The notes: generated by a model from the sequence alone, not told the origin. 64,000 bases of DNA from Reticulascus tulasneorum (GCA_001557505.1 LSAX01000009.1:496001-560000); one strand, 5' to 3'; shown: positions 23,153 to 34,889, counted from the first letter of the stretch. Translations and numbers: made by a program.

Positions 23153-23503
23153 TCTTGGGGGATCTGTAGACCTGAGTTGAATCGCATTGCCCCGTCGCAT
23201 TCACGCATTGCCCCGTCGCATTCGACTTCAAGGAAGGCCGAGGACCGGTGATGACATAAGCCCCCACCACCCACATCACGTGGTCCCGGTGAAACCACGG
23301 CTCGGCCGAAACAGGCCTAGCGCCAGAAAAAGGGCAACAGCCCGCACAACTGGAAATCGCCAAATTCAGAGCTTGGCCAACCGAACTTCTCACGATCGAG
23401 TCGACATTTTCTGCTGCCATCACTACCAACGCAGCAACACCTCACGAAAACCGTCGACCGATAACCTTGTTGCGTGAATCCCCCCAGATCAATCGCAGCA
23501 ATC
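23153..23503. promoter_or_regulatory. Divergent promoter region of SNF8 and rps16
   Basis: A 351-bp gap separates the start codons of SNF8 (-) and rps16 (+). It contains a 20-bp tandem duplication close to the SNF8 start. The region must serve both a highly expressed ribosomal protein gene and a modestly expressed trafficking gene. Confidence 0.5.
23183..23223. repeat. Tandem 20-bp direct repeat in the SNF8/rps16 promoter
   Basis: Two identical 20-bp copies, 23183-23202 and 23204-23223, are separated by one base. Each contains CGCATT at its start and end around CCCCGT, so the pair gives closely spaced CGCATT boxes. It starts 31 bp upstream of the preferred SNF8 start codon. Confidence 0.8.
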
Positions 23504-24260
23504 ATGTCGACCCCTCAGCGCGTGCAGTGCTTCGGCAAGAAGCGAACAGCGACTGCTGTTGCAACGTGAGTTACCCTTGGCCCTTTTCGGGGGTCTCTCT
23601 CTCGGTTGAAATTGCATGCTAACGGACGAGAAGATGCCAGGTATGAAACGATCCGAGGAAGAGGAGGCAGCGATGGGCTTGGCTTGCAAATTTGGACTGG
23701 AATGGTGCTAATGCGGTGCAGACTGGCAAGGGACTTGTCAAAGTCAATGGACGACCTCTCGCCCTGGTTCAACCTGAGATCCTCCGCCACAAGGTACGAA
23801 ATCATTCCCCGACGAGGCATTCCAGAAAGAGCAGGGTTATGTGCACTGGAAGGACGAGGACGAGAGATTGGGAGAGAAAAGAGCCAAAATCTAACAATAT
23901 GCCCCAGGTCTACGAGCCATTACTCGTGATTGGCCTCGACAAGTTCGCAAACGTCGACATCCGCGTCCGAGTCACCGGCGGTGGTCACGTCTCGCAGATC
24001 TACGCCATCCGACAGGCCATCTCCAAGAGCATCATTGCCTGTGAGTTTTTGATTTTTCCGCTTCGTCGAAACTGGAGTCAGCAACTAACCCGGGATCGGT
24101 AGACTACCAAAAGTTCGTCGACGAGCACAGCAAGAACCTGCTCAAGGCAGCGCTCGTGCAGTTTGACCGCACGCTCCTCGTCGCCGACAACCGCCGATGC
24201 GAGCCCAAGAAGTTCGGCGGTCCGGGTGCCCGTGCAAGGTACCAGAAATCCTACCGTTAA
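23504..24260 (+). CDS. rps16: 40S ribosomal protein S16 (uS9)
   Basis: Five exons, 23504-23565, 23634-23640, 23722-23793, 23908-24040 and 24103-24260, give 143 residues, the usual length of fungal S16. Exon 2 is a 7-nt microexon: without it the conserved start ([11 protein letters not shown]) cannot be joined in frame to [19 protein letters not shown]; with it the junction reads ATAVATCQTGKGL, as expected for the family. Flanking introns have branch sites GCTAAC and GCTAAT. The C-terminus [16 protein letters not shown] is diagnostic; its basic tail reaches the decoding site of the small subunit. Four introns in so short a gene is typical of fungal ribosomal protein genes. Confidence 0.95.
23634..23640 (+). 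other. rps16: 7-nt microexon of rps16
   Basis: ATGCCAG lies between an AG acceptor (intron 23566-23633) and a GTATGA donor (intron 23641-23721). It completes one codon and adds two more (Thr-Cys-Gln), restoring the conserved reading frame. Confidence 0.85.
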
Positions 24261-25070
24261 AGGGTTCTGGTCCTGGTGGTGGTGGTTGGGCGGGGGAGCC
24301 GACGGACGAATGGACGGATGGGATGATTTTGGGAGTCAAAGAGGAAACTATTTTCTCGAATCCAGATGGGACGGGGACGGGATGGCCACCTTACCTACCA
24401 TCCCCGTTGTTCGTCTCTGCATTTGCATGGTAGCCTGACGGCTGGTTTGTAAAGGGATAGGCAGGCAAATGAAATACTGAAACTTTCAAACCAAAGACGG
24501 TGACTGTGTGTGGCTTTGGGGGCTGGATGTGTCGTGCGTGATTGTTCTGCCATTGCTTCTCATTGTGAGAGCGGTATGCACTCAAGTCGACTTAACAGCC
24601 ATGATTTAAGCGTGATGAGATGATGGGTATCTGTCTTAGAACGGCGTCCAATTCTCCAAGCCCTCGTACCCTGTGGATCCCATAGAGCTGCTGTGTGAAC
24701 TCGCCTTGAAGCAACAAACTCACTTCCATGAACCTTACCGCTAACATTCGCTTGGACGACAATGCAATACCAAATCACTTTTTCGGGAGAAGCAGGGTGA
24801 CGCAGTTAAGGAGGCAGCTCTACCATCATCTATTAAAACTAGAACGACGAAACGAGGAATGACGAACCAATCTATGGGGTATTACAAGGTAGTAAGAAGT
24901 GGTATAGGGGGGTAATTCACACGATCCAACTCCAAAAGCCCCCTGGCTCCCAAACAAGAAACTCCCTGCTAGATCCCGTTCCCCCCATAATGTCCAACCC
25001 GGTGATGCCGCCCTCGGAGGCTCTTCGCCCCCATGCAGACCGTCCTCCCGACCGCAATCCAGACAGACGC
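24261..25070. other. Convergent intergenic region rps16/AAR2
   Basis: About 810 bp between two 3' ends. ORFs here, including the antisense extensions of AAR2, show no protein character. Confidence 0.45.
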
Positions 25071-26645
25071 CTAGTCCCAAGAAACCAGATCCCGCTGGCG
25101 TCCCTTCTCGTCGAGCTCGACCACGACGGCGGCGAACTCGCCCCTCTCGTCCTCGGCCTCGAGCTCGCTCATCTCCACCTCGACCTCCTCGCCGTCCTCC
25201 AGCATGGTCTTGCCGGAGCGCAGGTAGTCGCTGCGGATGTCCCAGCCGAACTTCCACACCCACGTCTCGAGCTCGGAGAAGGCCTTGCCGACGGACGCCT
25301 GGTCGGGGCTGGCGCGGGCGTTGAGCCCGAGCAGCAGCTCGTTGAGGCGGCGCTTGTAGACGATGAGAGCGAGGCGCAGGTCGCGGGCGTTGGACGGCCC
25401 GTAGTCGAAGATGCTGCCGTCGAGATAGCGGTCGTTGTAGACTAGCTGGGCGGTGATGGTCTGCAGCAGGGCGCGGGCGAGGGCGGGCTTGCGCACGGGG
25501 AGGGTATAGGCGCGGAAGACGAGGGCGAGGAGCATGTGCCACCACTGCTGGATGCAGGCTTCGTTGCCGAGGTGCATGCCGGCGATGAAGGCGAACTGTA
25601 GCTCGCCGACCACGTCGTCTTCCGTGATGCCCGAGGCCGGGTCGTCTGTAAGCGAGGTGATGTGCGAGGTTGCATCGACGGCCTGCTCCGTGCGTGCGGC
25701 TCCCGTGGTCTCGACGTCGAATGTCTTGGCCGCCTGGCTGAAGGCGAAAGCGAGCTCCGTGCCGGCCACGACGCTCGTGAGCTTCAGGTCCAGCTCCAGT
25801 TCGGCGGGCATGATGAGCGCGCCCTTGACCCGGTCCGAAGTGTGGACGGCCCAGTCGGTGGACTGACGGCCAGTGACCCGCTTGAGGAGGCCCTCGGAGA
25901 CACAGCACGTCAGCTGCTGCCAGATGTTTGTGTTCTTTGCAAAGTCGGGCTCGGGCATGGGGCTCGACCGCGGGCTGGAGCGGGCGGACTTGAGTTCCTT
26001 GAGGTTTGCGTTGATGGCGCGGTACTGGTACGGCGAGAGCTTGGGGTAGACGGCGCGGACGTTATCCCGCTGGATGCGCGCCTCCACCTGGCTGGCCGGC
26101 TCGGCGATGACCTCGCTGAACTTGTCCCACTGCATGACGTGGATCTTCTGCGTGGCCGAGCTGACGATCCAGAACCCGCTCCTCGTGGTGCTGGCCTCCG
26201 TCTCGGAGACCCAGAAGAAATGTGCCCCGGGCGGGACATCCCGTACGCCGTGGAAGTTCCTCGTCGTGAACGAGACCGAATCGTACCCCACCGTGAACAC
26301 GGGCGGGAGGTCGAGGATCAGCACGACGTCGCCGCCGCCGAGACCTTGCTCCGGCTCGTCCTCCAGCGGCGGGGGGTCGTCCGGCAGGGGCTTCATGAGG
26401 ATTTCTCGTGAGAGCGGCGACTCGGCGGGCTGGTGGATGTGGAGGGTGCCGAATGGGTGGGCGCCAATGACAGGGATGGATGCCACGGAACGGTAGGAGT
26501 GAGCTCCGGATGATGCAACTGAGGCGGATTTGGACAGGCCCTTGAAGTTGGGGGAGAAGTCGGAGTGCCTGGCGGTGATGGCGGCGGGGCCAGAGTAGCC
26601 GTCCATCGGGCTGCCGGCTCGGGGATTGAGGTCGAGCATGCCCAT
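25071..26645 (-). CDS. AAR2: U5 snRNP assembly factor AAR2
   Basis: A 524-residue ORF without introns. The N-terminal beta-rich domain shows LILDLPPVFTVGYDSVSFTT, followed by FHGVRDVPPGAHFFWVSETE and a helical C-terminal domain with LQFAFIAGMHLGNEACIQQWWHMLLALVFRAY. These are the landmarks of AAR2, which holds Prp8 in the cytoplasmic U5 snRNP precursor and is displaced by Brr2 in the nucleus. A low-complexity Ser/Pro insert (SARSSPRSSPMP) lies near the middle, and the acidic C-terminus is longer than in yeast. High GC creates long antisense ORFs here, which I treat as shadows. Confidence 0.93.
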   Translation of the reverse strand: MGMLDLNPRAGSPMDGYSGPAAITARHSDFSPNFKGLSKSASVASSGAHSYRSVASIPVIGAHPFGTLHIHQPAESPLSREILMKPLPDDPPPLEDEPEQGLGGGDVVLILDLPPVFTVGYDSVSFTTRNFHGVRDVPPGAHFFWVSETEASTTRSGFWIVSSATQKIHVMQWDKFSEVIAEPASQVEARIQRDNVRAVYPKLSPYQYRAINANLKELKSARSSPRSSPMPEPDFAKNTNIWQQLTCCVSEGLLKRVTGRQSTDWAVHTSDRVKGALIMPAELELDLKLTSVVAGTELAFAFSQAAKTFDVETTGAARTEQAVDATSHITSLTDDPASGITEDDVVGELQFAFIAGMHLGNEACIQQWWHMLLALVFRAYTLPVRKPALARALLQTITAQLVYNDRYLDGSIFDYGPSNARDLRLALIVYKRRLNELLLGLNARASPDQASVGKAFSELETWVWKFGWDIRSDYLRSGKTMLEDGEEVEVEMSELEAEDERGEFAAVVVELDEKGRQRDLVSWD

Positions 26646-29600
26646 GCCTGCAGAAGGAAAACAGTGGGGGAAAACGCTCTTTTCGTCAGCGGCCTTTTAT
26701 TTTCGTCCCTGTCGACTAAGCAAAGCGACGCTACCCAGGTGCGTGCTAGTTCCAGCTAGTTCGTGATGCAGCGTCGACAGTAGTGGTTGTATTTCTGGTA
26801 GGTGGTATTTTCGTGGTCAAGGATATGGGTAGGACGAGGGCAAGATCAACGAGGGTCCGGGAAAACACAGGCGTATCGTTAAAACTTTTAGCGACCGAGT
26901 TGAGGTTTGTAGTCCTTTCGGGGATTTTTCTGTCCCGAAGAAGCTGCGATCCGTTGCAAACAGCGAAATTTAATCGAGAACAAAACCCAGAATGTGCAAA
27001 GGCCCGGAGGAAAATAAGAAGAATCAGGGTCTCTTCATTAATCCTTTAAGGAACCTGCAGAGCAACATAAATGGGAAGAAGGGGGCCTCCATCCCTTTTT
27101 CCCTTTTGGCAGAAATCTGTTCCCTTCTCTAGAGATCAGCACGACACCAGGTTTCAGACGCTGCGTCGAAGGAACGGCGAGTTGACGTCGTGCTGTGTCG
27201 GCGCTACGTCATCCCCCCCCGGGACCGCACTTTCAGCCTACTCTATGTGCCCTGGGGCCCGTATAACGCAGAAACATTCCAAGACACAGGTCTTTCGCCC
27301 CCAGCCTAATTGCATGGTGTGGGACCAGAGCAATACTGGAAGGGCGGGCAGAGTACTTAAGAGGCCCGCTGGTAAGTAAAGGGGCATGTGTATGTAGACG
27401 TCAAGACAGGAAGAAGGGGCACGGCAGGTTCTCGTATGTGTTTAATATCGTCCCGCGAGACGGGTGGGCATTTTATACCGTCACAGCTTCGCCAGTTCCT
27501 GTTTTTTTGTTGTTGCCCTTCTTCGTAAACTGCTTGTCCAACTTGGTTGGTTTGGCGCGGGTGCGTATCTCTCCTAGCGGAACTTAATCTGTGGCTTTTC
27601 CCTGGCTTCTGGACTGGGGATGGCTGAGCATGCGACGACGACGAACGACACTGGGGTGTCCAGATCGGTCAACGTTACCATATGTAGTAGTTTTAGTATG
27701 CATGCCCTGCGATCCTAAAAGGGAATATCTCGCCATTTCCTACTCAAGATTAGTGTAGCAGTGTTGGGGTGGCAGTAAGCGGCTACCGTACCCCCCGGGC
27801 GTTATCACAGATCTCAGCTTGTCCAGTCCCAAACCCTCACCACCACAACCGTCACGATCTGTCTCAATGCCCACCACCAATCCGTGCACAGGCCCGGAAA
27901 ACGCACACTGGACCCTGCACCGGCGCGCGGAGGGCATCTCACCCAACCCTCCCCATCCCCATCACCCATCACCTCACTCCCAGCACGCTGCACGCCCAAA
28001 ACATGGTTCCACACAGCCAACTTCACTCCCCAACTACCGAACTAATCGAGACCCCCATCCATCCCGCACCATCGAACATGACGTGACGCCCGCTTCCTAG
28101 GCCGCTCCCAGACAAGCAGCACCGCTAGACCCCGACGAGCGCCGCAAACCCTCCCCATTCCCTCCTTCCGTTCTCGACACCCGGTCGGGTCGGCGGGCCC
28201 CGGGGGGTGGGGGTTACTTAGGCACGCAGTAATTAGATAGGCAATGCCAATTGAGTCCCGTATATGTACGCCAGCTTAGGAATGGAGGGGGTGTCCCGGC
28301 TTCAACGCCACACCCAGCCCCGATGGGAACGGCGGCGGATGGAACCCAACGATGCTAGGTTTTTTGGGCTGGGCTACGCAACCTGGTTAGTGCATGCTAG
28401 GAGGACGTATGTAAGAACTAAGTGTGGTAAACACCCCCCCCCCCCCCCCCCCCCAAGACGAGGGGTTCTCTAAAACGGCTTCGGCGGCGGCCAACTGACA
28501 GAGAAATCCCGATAGATTGGACCGCTAGCTACATAGCCCCATGGGAATTTCCCCGAACAAGGATCTCAATCTTGGTACCAAGAAGGCGCTTGATCCCTCG
28601 TACTGCTACGTTGTGATAACCTAGTCGGTTAGTGTCTGGATGTATGTCATGTACCTTGTTCCCGTCCATGTTCTCTCTCCTCTTCGCATCATCCCCCCCC
28701 GTTGCTTTCACTACGTACAAATCCTATGATCAACCGCATCTCCTCCCCCCTCTCCTGGGCGGAACCAACCGAGATCTGCAAGCCTCGGAATCCCTTCTCA
28801 TAACCACAGCATCTAACCTCCATCCACTCCCTTCACGACAACGCACTCAAACAAAATCCCCGACCGTTGCCAACTTGCGAAGACAAATCAGCTGCCCCTC
28901 CTCGTATTCCATCCCCCTCCCTCTCCCCCTCCCCCGGTTCTCATGATCGACCAGCTTGCGGTTACCTACAGGCACATAAAAAAAGAACTGACGCGCTGGT
29001 GTCGTACAGAAACGCAAAAAGACGCCACCAACCCGGTATGCCACTTCGAGCAAGGGGCCGTCTTTTTTTTTTCCCTTCCCCCCTCCTCCAAAGGCAAAAT
29101 GTTCCGATAGTGTGGTTACACAAGATCTAATCCGTCCTTTTTCCCACTCCCGACGACGCTAGACACATCACACTCCCTCCCTGTCTTACTCGACACGCAC
29201 CTGGGAGACAAAAGTGACACCTGTTCATGCAAGTCCAAGGCACCTCGCTAGCCTACGTATGGTAAAGTTTGGCCCCAGAGTCGCACCCCCAAATCCATGG
29301 ATGGCCTACCTTACCTTAGTTGCCGGCATGCGTATGCGATGCACTGTGTTTGGCCCATTTGGCCTTCCCTTTTGTTACCTGGTTGAATAAGTACGGAACC
29401 TGACTAGTTCGCCATGGGTCGGCCGTCTTCTCGGTTTTGGGTCTGTTTGTACGACCAAAGGTTGGCGCGCCTTCACCTTTCGTTTTGCGATGCCCTTTGT
29501 ATTTTCAGGCATTCTTCTCCCAAGGCAATAATACTCATTGTAGACTAGCTTGTTCTTGTTGCCGAATTCTTATCTCCATTTCTGCAGCTAGCACTATCAC

Positions 29601-30591
29601 TCTCTTTCAACGCAACCTCTCTCGACGTCCTGCGCGTCTATGTATCCGGGGCAAACTAACTCATCCAAACCATTGGGCCTCTTTAGCAGCCAACCCGACC
29701 CCTTTCCCGTACCGTTGCCGCCGTCGCTGACCGAGCAGAGCAGAGTCTCCCTCGAGGGACCGAGTCTGAATAGGAAATGAAGCCCCTCGTCCGACAAAAG
29801 GAACATGCCAGTGCCAGGTTGCATTTGCTCCCCACGCACCCCTGACGCCTCGTAGATGCAATCCACCGCGACCACCGGGTTTGCTGCTGGCACACGATCC
29901 GAGGGTAGCTTTGCTTCCGCTTCGAGCGTGGAGAAAAACCTGGGCAACCGAAATGCCGTGGCCTCCCCCGTGTTAAACCAAAAGGCAGGAAAATTCAACG
30001 CAACGCACCGGGTATGCCTAATAGCTTTCCCCCTCTCCCCCCTTCCTCTCAAATGCAGCAAAGCAGTCAACCAAGCCTCTCCCGAACGTACAGCCCCCAT
30101 CCTCCCACCTTGGTACTTGTAAATGCAGAAACCTCCCCAACCCCCCAGGAACCAGTGCCCAATGCATTCATCTTATGCGAAGAAAAGAGAAGGCGTCTCG
30201 GCATAGACGCAGAGACGACCAACGGGGGCACGGTGTCGTTCATTAGAAGGTGCAAACAAAAAAGAACTGTGCATAAAAACGTGGGGATCCATGTGCGTAT
30301 TCGTGACGAGAAACAAAAAGGGCCTTGTCGGAAAAAGGCGGATATCGTTTCGTAAACCGGGAATTTTGCCGCGCATCTAATAACCGTAGAAGAGGAAGTC
30401 GGGGTATGGACAGGAGACAGAGGAGAAGTCGTCGTATGCAAGGGGAATCATATAATGTACAGGCCCTTTTGGTTGATTTTCCTTCCATCATTACTTTTGG
30501 GTTCCTCCGCTGGTAACCTCGCGATTTATCGGGTCCTCTCTAATGGTTGGACGGCTGTGCGCCGTTATCTGCCTGTACGGTGAGCTATTGA
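26646..30591. other. 3.9-kb non-coding region between AAR2 and con7
   Basis: No supported gene. It holds the AAR2 promoter and whatever lies 3' of con7, perhaps a long 3' UTR or an extra terminal exon. Pyrimidine-rich blocks and a 21-base C tract are the only obvious structures. Confidence 0.45.
28434..28454. repeat. Homopolymeric C tract, 21 bases
   Basis: An uninterrupted run of 21 cytosines. Because con7 lies on the minus strand, a transcript reading through here would carry a G run. Length may be affected by sequencing or assembly error. Confidence 0.75.
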
Positions 30592-32654
30592 TCAGGCCTG
30601 CTGAGCCGACTTGTACTCACGTTGATTGTACATACTCTGGTTCGGCTGTCCGTAAGGGGACTGCGGCTGATAGTTGGAGTACAAGTGATTGCCATTGTAG
30701 TCGGGCAAGGGCTGCTGGACCGGTGCCGAGCCAGGAGGGGGGTATTGGGATGGCTGGTAGCCGATCGGAGGGAGCTGCACCTGTCGGTTACCGGGGTAGT
30801 TGGAAGGCGGTTGAGCCCCATCAGGCCCCGGCTGCGAGTCGGGTGCACCATTCTGCGCGGCCGCGGCGGCAGCAATTGCTGCTTGGCGTTGACGGTCCTC
30901 ATCCGCTTTTCGCTGAGCTTCCTCCTCCTTCTTTCGCTGCTTCCATTCTTTGCGAATTTCTTTGAATTCTGGAGGTCGAAAGGCGTTAGTCTTTGGTCAG
31001 GGCTAAAACGTCCCGGCAGCTTGGTTCGCCCATGTGGGCTAGTCCCGTACATGGCGCCAAAATCAATGCCACTTATAGGTGATGGTGTCTTAACACCCGA
31101 GCTAGTGACCCTCGTCTTACCATCACTGGTTCTAACGGGAACAACCAACAAAAAAAAAACCCCGCCAGTGAAAGCCAAGAATTTTCCCGTGAATTCAACG
31201 TGAATTGCCAGGAAGCGGCCGATGGGTTCCGAGCCTAAATCTCATGGTACATAGTGCCATACCGCAAGATTTAGGTTCGGGGCCCTTGCCGACTCTCCTT
31301 CGCAACCACTGATCGCGCATTTCCATCCCGTGCAGCAAGAAAGATAAAGAGATAGGGGGAGCATACCTTCTGGAGTCCTCTTTTGCCCGTGCGATTGCAT
31401 GGTAACGTGAGCGTTGAGGTGGTTGAGCGTTCCATACGCTTTTTCGCAGCCCTGCCATCCGCACTTGTACATACGCTCGATTTCTTCGTACCGTCGTCGG
31501 GGTCGCTTGTGCTGCTGGGCGCCTGGGATCGGGACGAACGAGTATACCTGGGAGCCAAACTGTCACGTTAGTACACTCGTGTCTCAAGGCTGGATGAAAA
31601 ACCTCCACGCGTGCCATCCACTGCACGACACTGCGCATAGTCCAGAGTTCTCAGTTCGGAGCACAGGTAAACGAGAGCAGCCCTCAATGCTCCACGAAGA
31701 GGAAATTCTGGTAGCAGAAAGGTTTGTCGCTCGTACCCGGCCTTCCAAGAGACCTAGTCTCTCTGGCCCCTCTGGAACATGGCAGTGCGCTCAATCGCAT
31801 GGAACATGGCAGTGCGCTCAATCGCATGGAACATGGCAGTGCGCTCAATCGCATGGAACATGGCCGCAACCTTGGAGCGGAACACAGTGTTCGCGCTACC
31901 CGATTTCTCGCTTTCACCAGGAATCTCTCCAACTTACCTGGTTCGACCTCTGGGGAGGAGCCGACGTCGGGGTCGGCGGGAAGACATGGCTGGCGGGCGT
32001 CAACGGCCCGGCACTGTGCTGGCCGTAGCCAGTCCAGTCGGGTCGCGGCTGCGCATACGGGTGCTGGTAGCCATGCGACATATCGCCGGGTGGCGGGCCG
32101 TACGGGGAGTGCTGGCCGTATGCGTAGGTGGGACTCGGCGCCGCTATTGATGGATCTATAGGTACATCGCTGTCAGACTTTGGCTGGTGGGCTTGATGGT
32201 TACGCCCATCCTGCTGGGGCAAAGACGGACTGCTTGCTTGTTGCGCCATACCTCCGCTGCTACCGGTGTGGTTGCTAGCTGGATGATAGGACCTTTGGAT
32301 ATGCTCAGGAAAAGTCCCGGATCGCGCTGAAGGCGGATACACGCTGTACTCCGAAGTTGGAGTGGCCGAGGTGGAATAGCTAGGCCTGCTCTCCTGCTGG
32401 GTCGCGTATTGCGCAGCAGACGCGTGATCTGCAGAAGAACCTTCAGAACGGGTGTCGCCGTGGTTGCTTGGGTAAGGCGAAGGCAAACCTGACTGCGAGT
32501 ACTCGGTGGCACTGCGTTCCATAGAGTTGTTGAGCGATGACAGAAGGGTACTCAAGGTAGCCTCTGAGCGGTTTCCAAGCTGCGGGGAGCTTGAAGACGG
32601 TAGTGATGTGTGGTGGTTATCAACGAAGTGGTGCCGCGTTGGAACCAAGAACAT
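30592..32654 (-). CDS. con7: C2H2 zinc-finger transcription factor, Con7 type
   Basis: Three exons in coding order, 32654-31938, 31547-31367 and 30968-30592, give about 424 residues. The N-terminal half is Ser/Pro/Gln/Tyr-rich. Across the first junction comes VYSFVPIPGAQQHKRPRRRY, then one C2H2 finger (YKCGWQGCEKAYGTLNHLNA then HVTMQSH; C-x4-C-x12-H-x5-H), then a basic coiled segment (EFKEIRKEWKQRKKEEE) and an Ala/Gln/Pro-rich tail. This combination matches Con7, a regulator of conidium morphology and infection development in rice blast and relatives. Introns are unusually long (390 and 398 bp). The start is the first ATG in frame and could be replaced by an upstream exon. The stop may also change, because a GTGAGT donor lies just before it. 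Confidence 0.85.
31773..31863. repeat. 27-bp minisatellite inside con7 intron 1
   Basis: Three exact tandem copies of a 27-bp unit (31773-31799, 31800-31826, 31827-31853) are followed by a 10-base partial copy. The unit includes GGAACATGGCAGTGCGCTC. It lies within the 390-bp first intron of con7, so the repetitive peptides read from it in several frames are not expected to be made. Confidence 0.9.
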
Positions 32655-33891
32655 ACTACAGCTCAACGGAACGAGTGGTCAAGGTGTGGCCCGCGAGGTT
32701 TTTAGTACTCTAGGCCAGGGACGAGTTCGCAGGTTCGGTTTGGTAGTGCCGTCTCTCTCAAACGCAGATTCCACAAGTGGTTGGTAGGTTCGGAGGAGTA
32801 GAGAGAAGTTTGGGGGGGAAGGTGGTGCCGTGGGATGAGACTTGAGGCGGCGGCGCGATGGTGTATATGTTCGGCCAAGAGTAGCGCGGGCTACCCAAGG
32901 GTTCGGGATATGGGTAAGAATGGGAGCAGTAGTGGACAACAAGTGCGGCCCTGAGCGAAGATCTCAGAAGCGTGGCAAGGATAGGCGGGACTTCCTTAGA
33001 TCATGGAAGGGGGATACTGGCTTAGGTCGATGGGGTGTGCGTGTGGTGTGGCCTGGGGAGGGCGACACTAAAATAGTGTGCGCTAAGTATTGGATGGGCT
33101 GGGCTCGCTGAATTCAGTCCGAGCAAGACTCTAGCGTCTGAATCGGAGATAGAGCAGGGGCGCTACGCTACCTCCAGCCAAGTAGAGGTGCTCTAGTGTA
33201 GAGGCAGGCTAGTGGTCCGCAGTTCGGGGATCAGGCCTGACTCTTGTTTGATGTGTGCGTCCGACTCGACGTGCAGAAGGGGGTACGTTGATGAAGGTTA
33301 TGACGAGAGAAGTTCGATCCTAGCGCCGTTCCGGGAGAGGAGAAGCCAGTGTTTAATACTGGATCCGGGAGGGCAGTGTGTGAAGAGAAATGATGGGGTA
33401 ATGGGACGCCTGGTCGGCGAGGGCTGCCTTTTGCAGCGGGTGGGGACTCAAGTTAAGGGAAGGCTGAGGTAGCAGATCCCAGACGAGTTTTAGCGGCAGA
33501 AGGATCCCAAGCAGAACACACCCGCGTGTGGCTCTCTCTGTCTCTTGGCCTCTGCCCAATCCACAAGCGGAATAATGGGTTGTGGGCTGCGTGCAGGGTC
33601 AAGGGATGCTGTTTAAGTTGGAGAGATTCGCGGGTTGTTTGCTGCGAGGAGAGACGAGGTGATGTAAAATTAGTCGCGTGTCAGATTTTATTCCGCAATA
33701 CGGTTTATCAGGGACTGTTTGGTCGAGCGAGCTTTCCGCGGTGCTTTTTGGCAGAGGTATGTATGTATGTACCGTCTGGGGGTGAGCCTTTATTTTCTTG
33801 TGTCAGAGGTGGGAAATTTGAAATGCCTGCTCTCCCCCGTGTTGATATGTAACTGCTTATCGACGTGATGGTATAAAATTGAGGGGCAACT

Positions 33892-33901
33892 GGGGGGGGG
33901 G
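33892..33901 (+). repeat. G10 run
   Basis: Ten guanines on the plus strand about 1.2 kb upstream of the con7 start, immediately followed by a TGTGTGG tract. Confidence 0.7.
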
Positions 33902-34564
33902 TGTGTGGTAATGGTTGCTCAGATTATTCCCGATGCTTCTCCAACTTGTCGTCCCTTCACCTGAGAACGAACAGTGGATGCCGAGGAAGGCAAATATGGC
34001 CTGCCCAGACCCAGAGATGAATGGAGATTGAGCTTGACCCGGGATCCACGCCGGTGCCGGATCCGCTGACTCGCGACTCTGTGTGTTGATGAGGAGGAGA
34101 GAGAGAGCGCGCAATTACGTGCGAGATGGACAGCAGCAAATCTGTGGGCGATCGAAAGGGTCCCCAGGGTTCCGTGATTATGGGGTGTGGACTGGGTGGG
34201 TTTATGGCATGTGCTGGTGTAAGTGGATGGCGTTGCTGGATGCTTGAAGAGAGAGGAAGGGGATGCGTGCGGGATATGTTTTCGGTCTGGTCGAGGTACT
34301 TCGGCGAGAAATAGGACAGGGAGTGAGCTCTGTTCTGCAGGCGAACCCTGATCCCGGCCGACTCTGGCCTCTTTTTTTTATTTTCTGGCCCAGAAATAAT
34401 TCTGATGGCAAGGTTGCGTACTGCAAGACGAAACGAACCCTGTTCCCTGCTGAGTTATCCTGCGGTCGAGTTTCCCGGGCGGTGGTGGTGGAATCGAGAG
34501 TGTGGCGGCGATTGATGAGGGGAGTTTCTGCTGGGTACGTATTCGCTGGTGGTGAAAGGGGAGA

Positions 34565-34600
34565 GGGGGGGGGGGGATGTGAGGGAGGGGGGTGGGGGGG
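34565..34600 (+). repeat. Cluster of G runs, possible G-quadruplex
   Basis: Runs of 11, 3, 6 and 8 guanines occur within 36 bases on the plus strand, meeting the usual sequence rule for a G-quadruplex. The plus strand is the template strand for con7. Confidence 0.6.
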
Positions 34601-34889
34601 GTGTGTGCAGTTTGTGCAGGCTTGGGGGATATCTTGCGAAAAGGGTGTGGCAATGGCTCCCACTGGCCGGTGACAATACGATGCCGTACTGGATGCTGCA
34701 CAACCTGATGCAGCCGGGAAGTGTGGGTATTCTATTTGATGGCGAATTCCACGTATCGACGAAATAATGACAAAAGGTGTGATGTGATGATTTTGCTGTG
34801 AGATGTAAACTTAGGTACTTCCCGCTGCCGGCGGTGCTGAGAAAGAAGGAGTCTAAGCCTAGGGATGTGGGCAGCACCTGGAGCGAGAA

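Noticed and set aside
23153..23200. Longer SNF8 start at 23200
   Set aside because: The added 16 residues are partly encoded by the tandem repeat and precede the conserved MSRNKGVGLAAFDRSR start.
24826..26411. Long ORFs of 249-360 codons overlapping AAR2
   Set aside because: They are out-of-frame or antisense shadows of a GC-rich coding region, very Arg/Ala/Pro-rich, without domain character.
31773..31863. Possible CRISPR-like array
   Set aside because: The units are directly adjacent with no spacers, and the genome is eukaryotic.
31724..32161. ORFs with repeated MAVRSIAWN-like peptides
   Set aside because: They arise from the 27-bp minisatellite inside con7 intron 1 and from sequence antisense to con7 exon 1.
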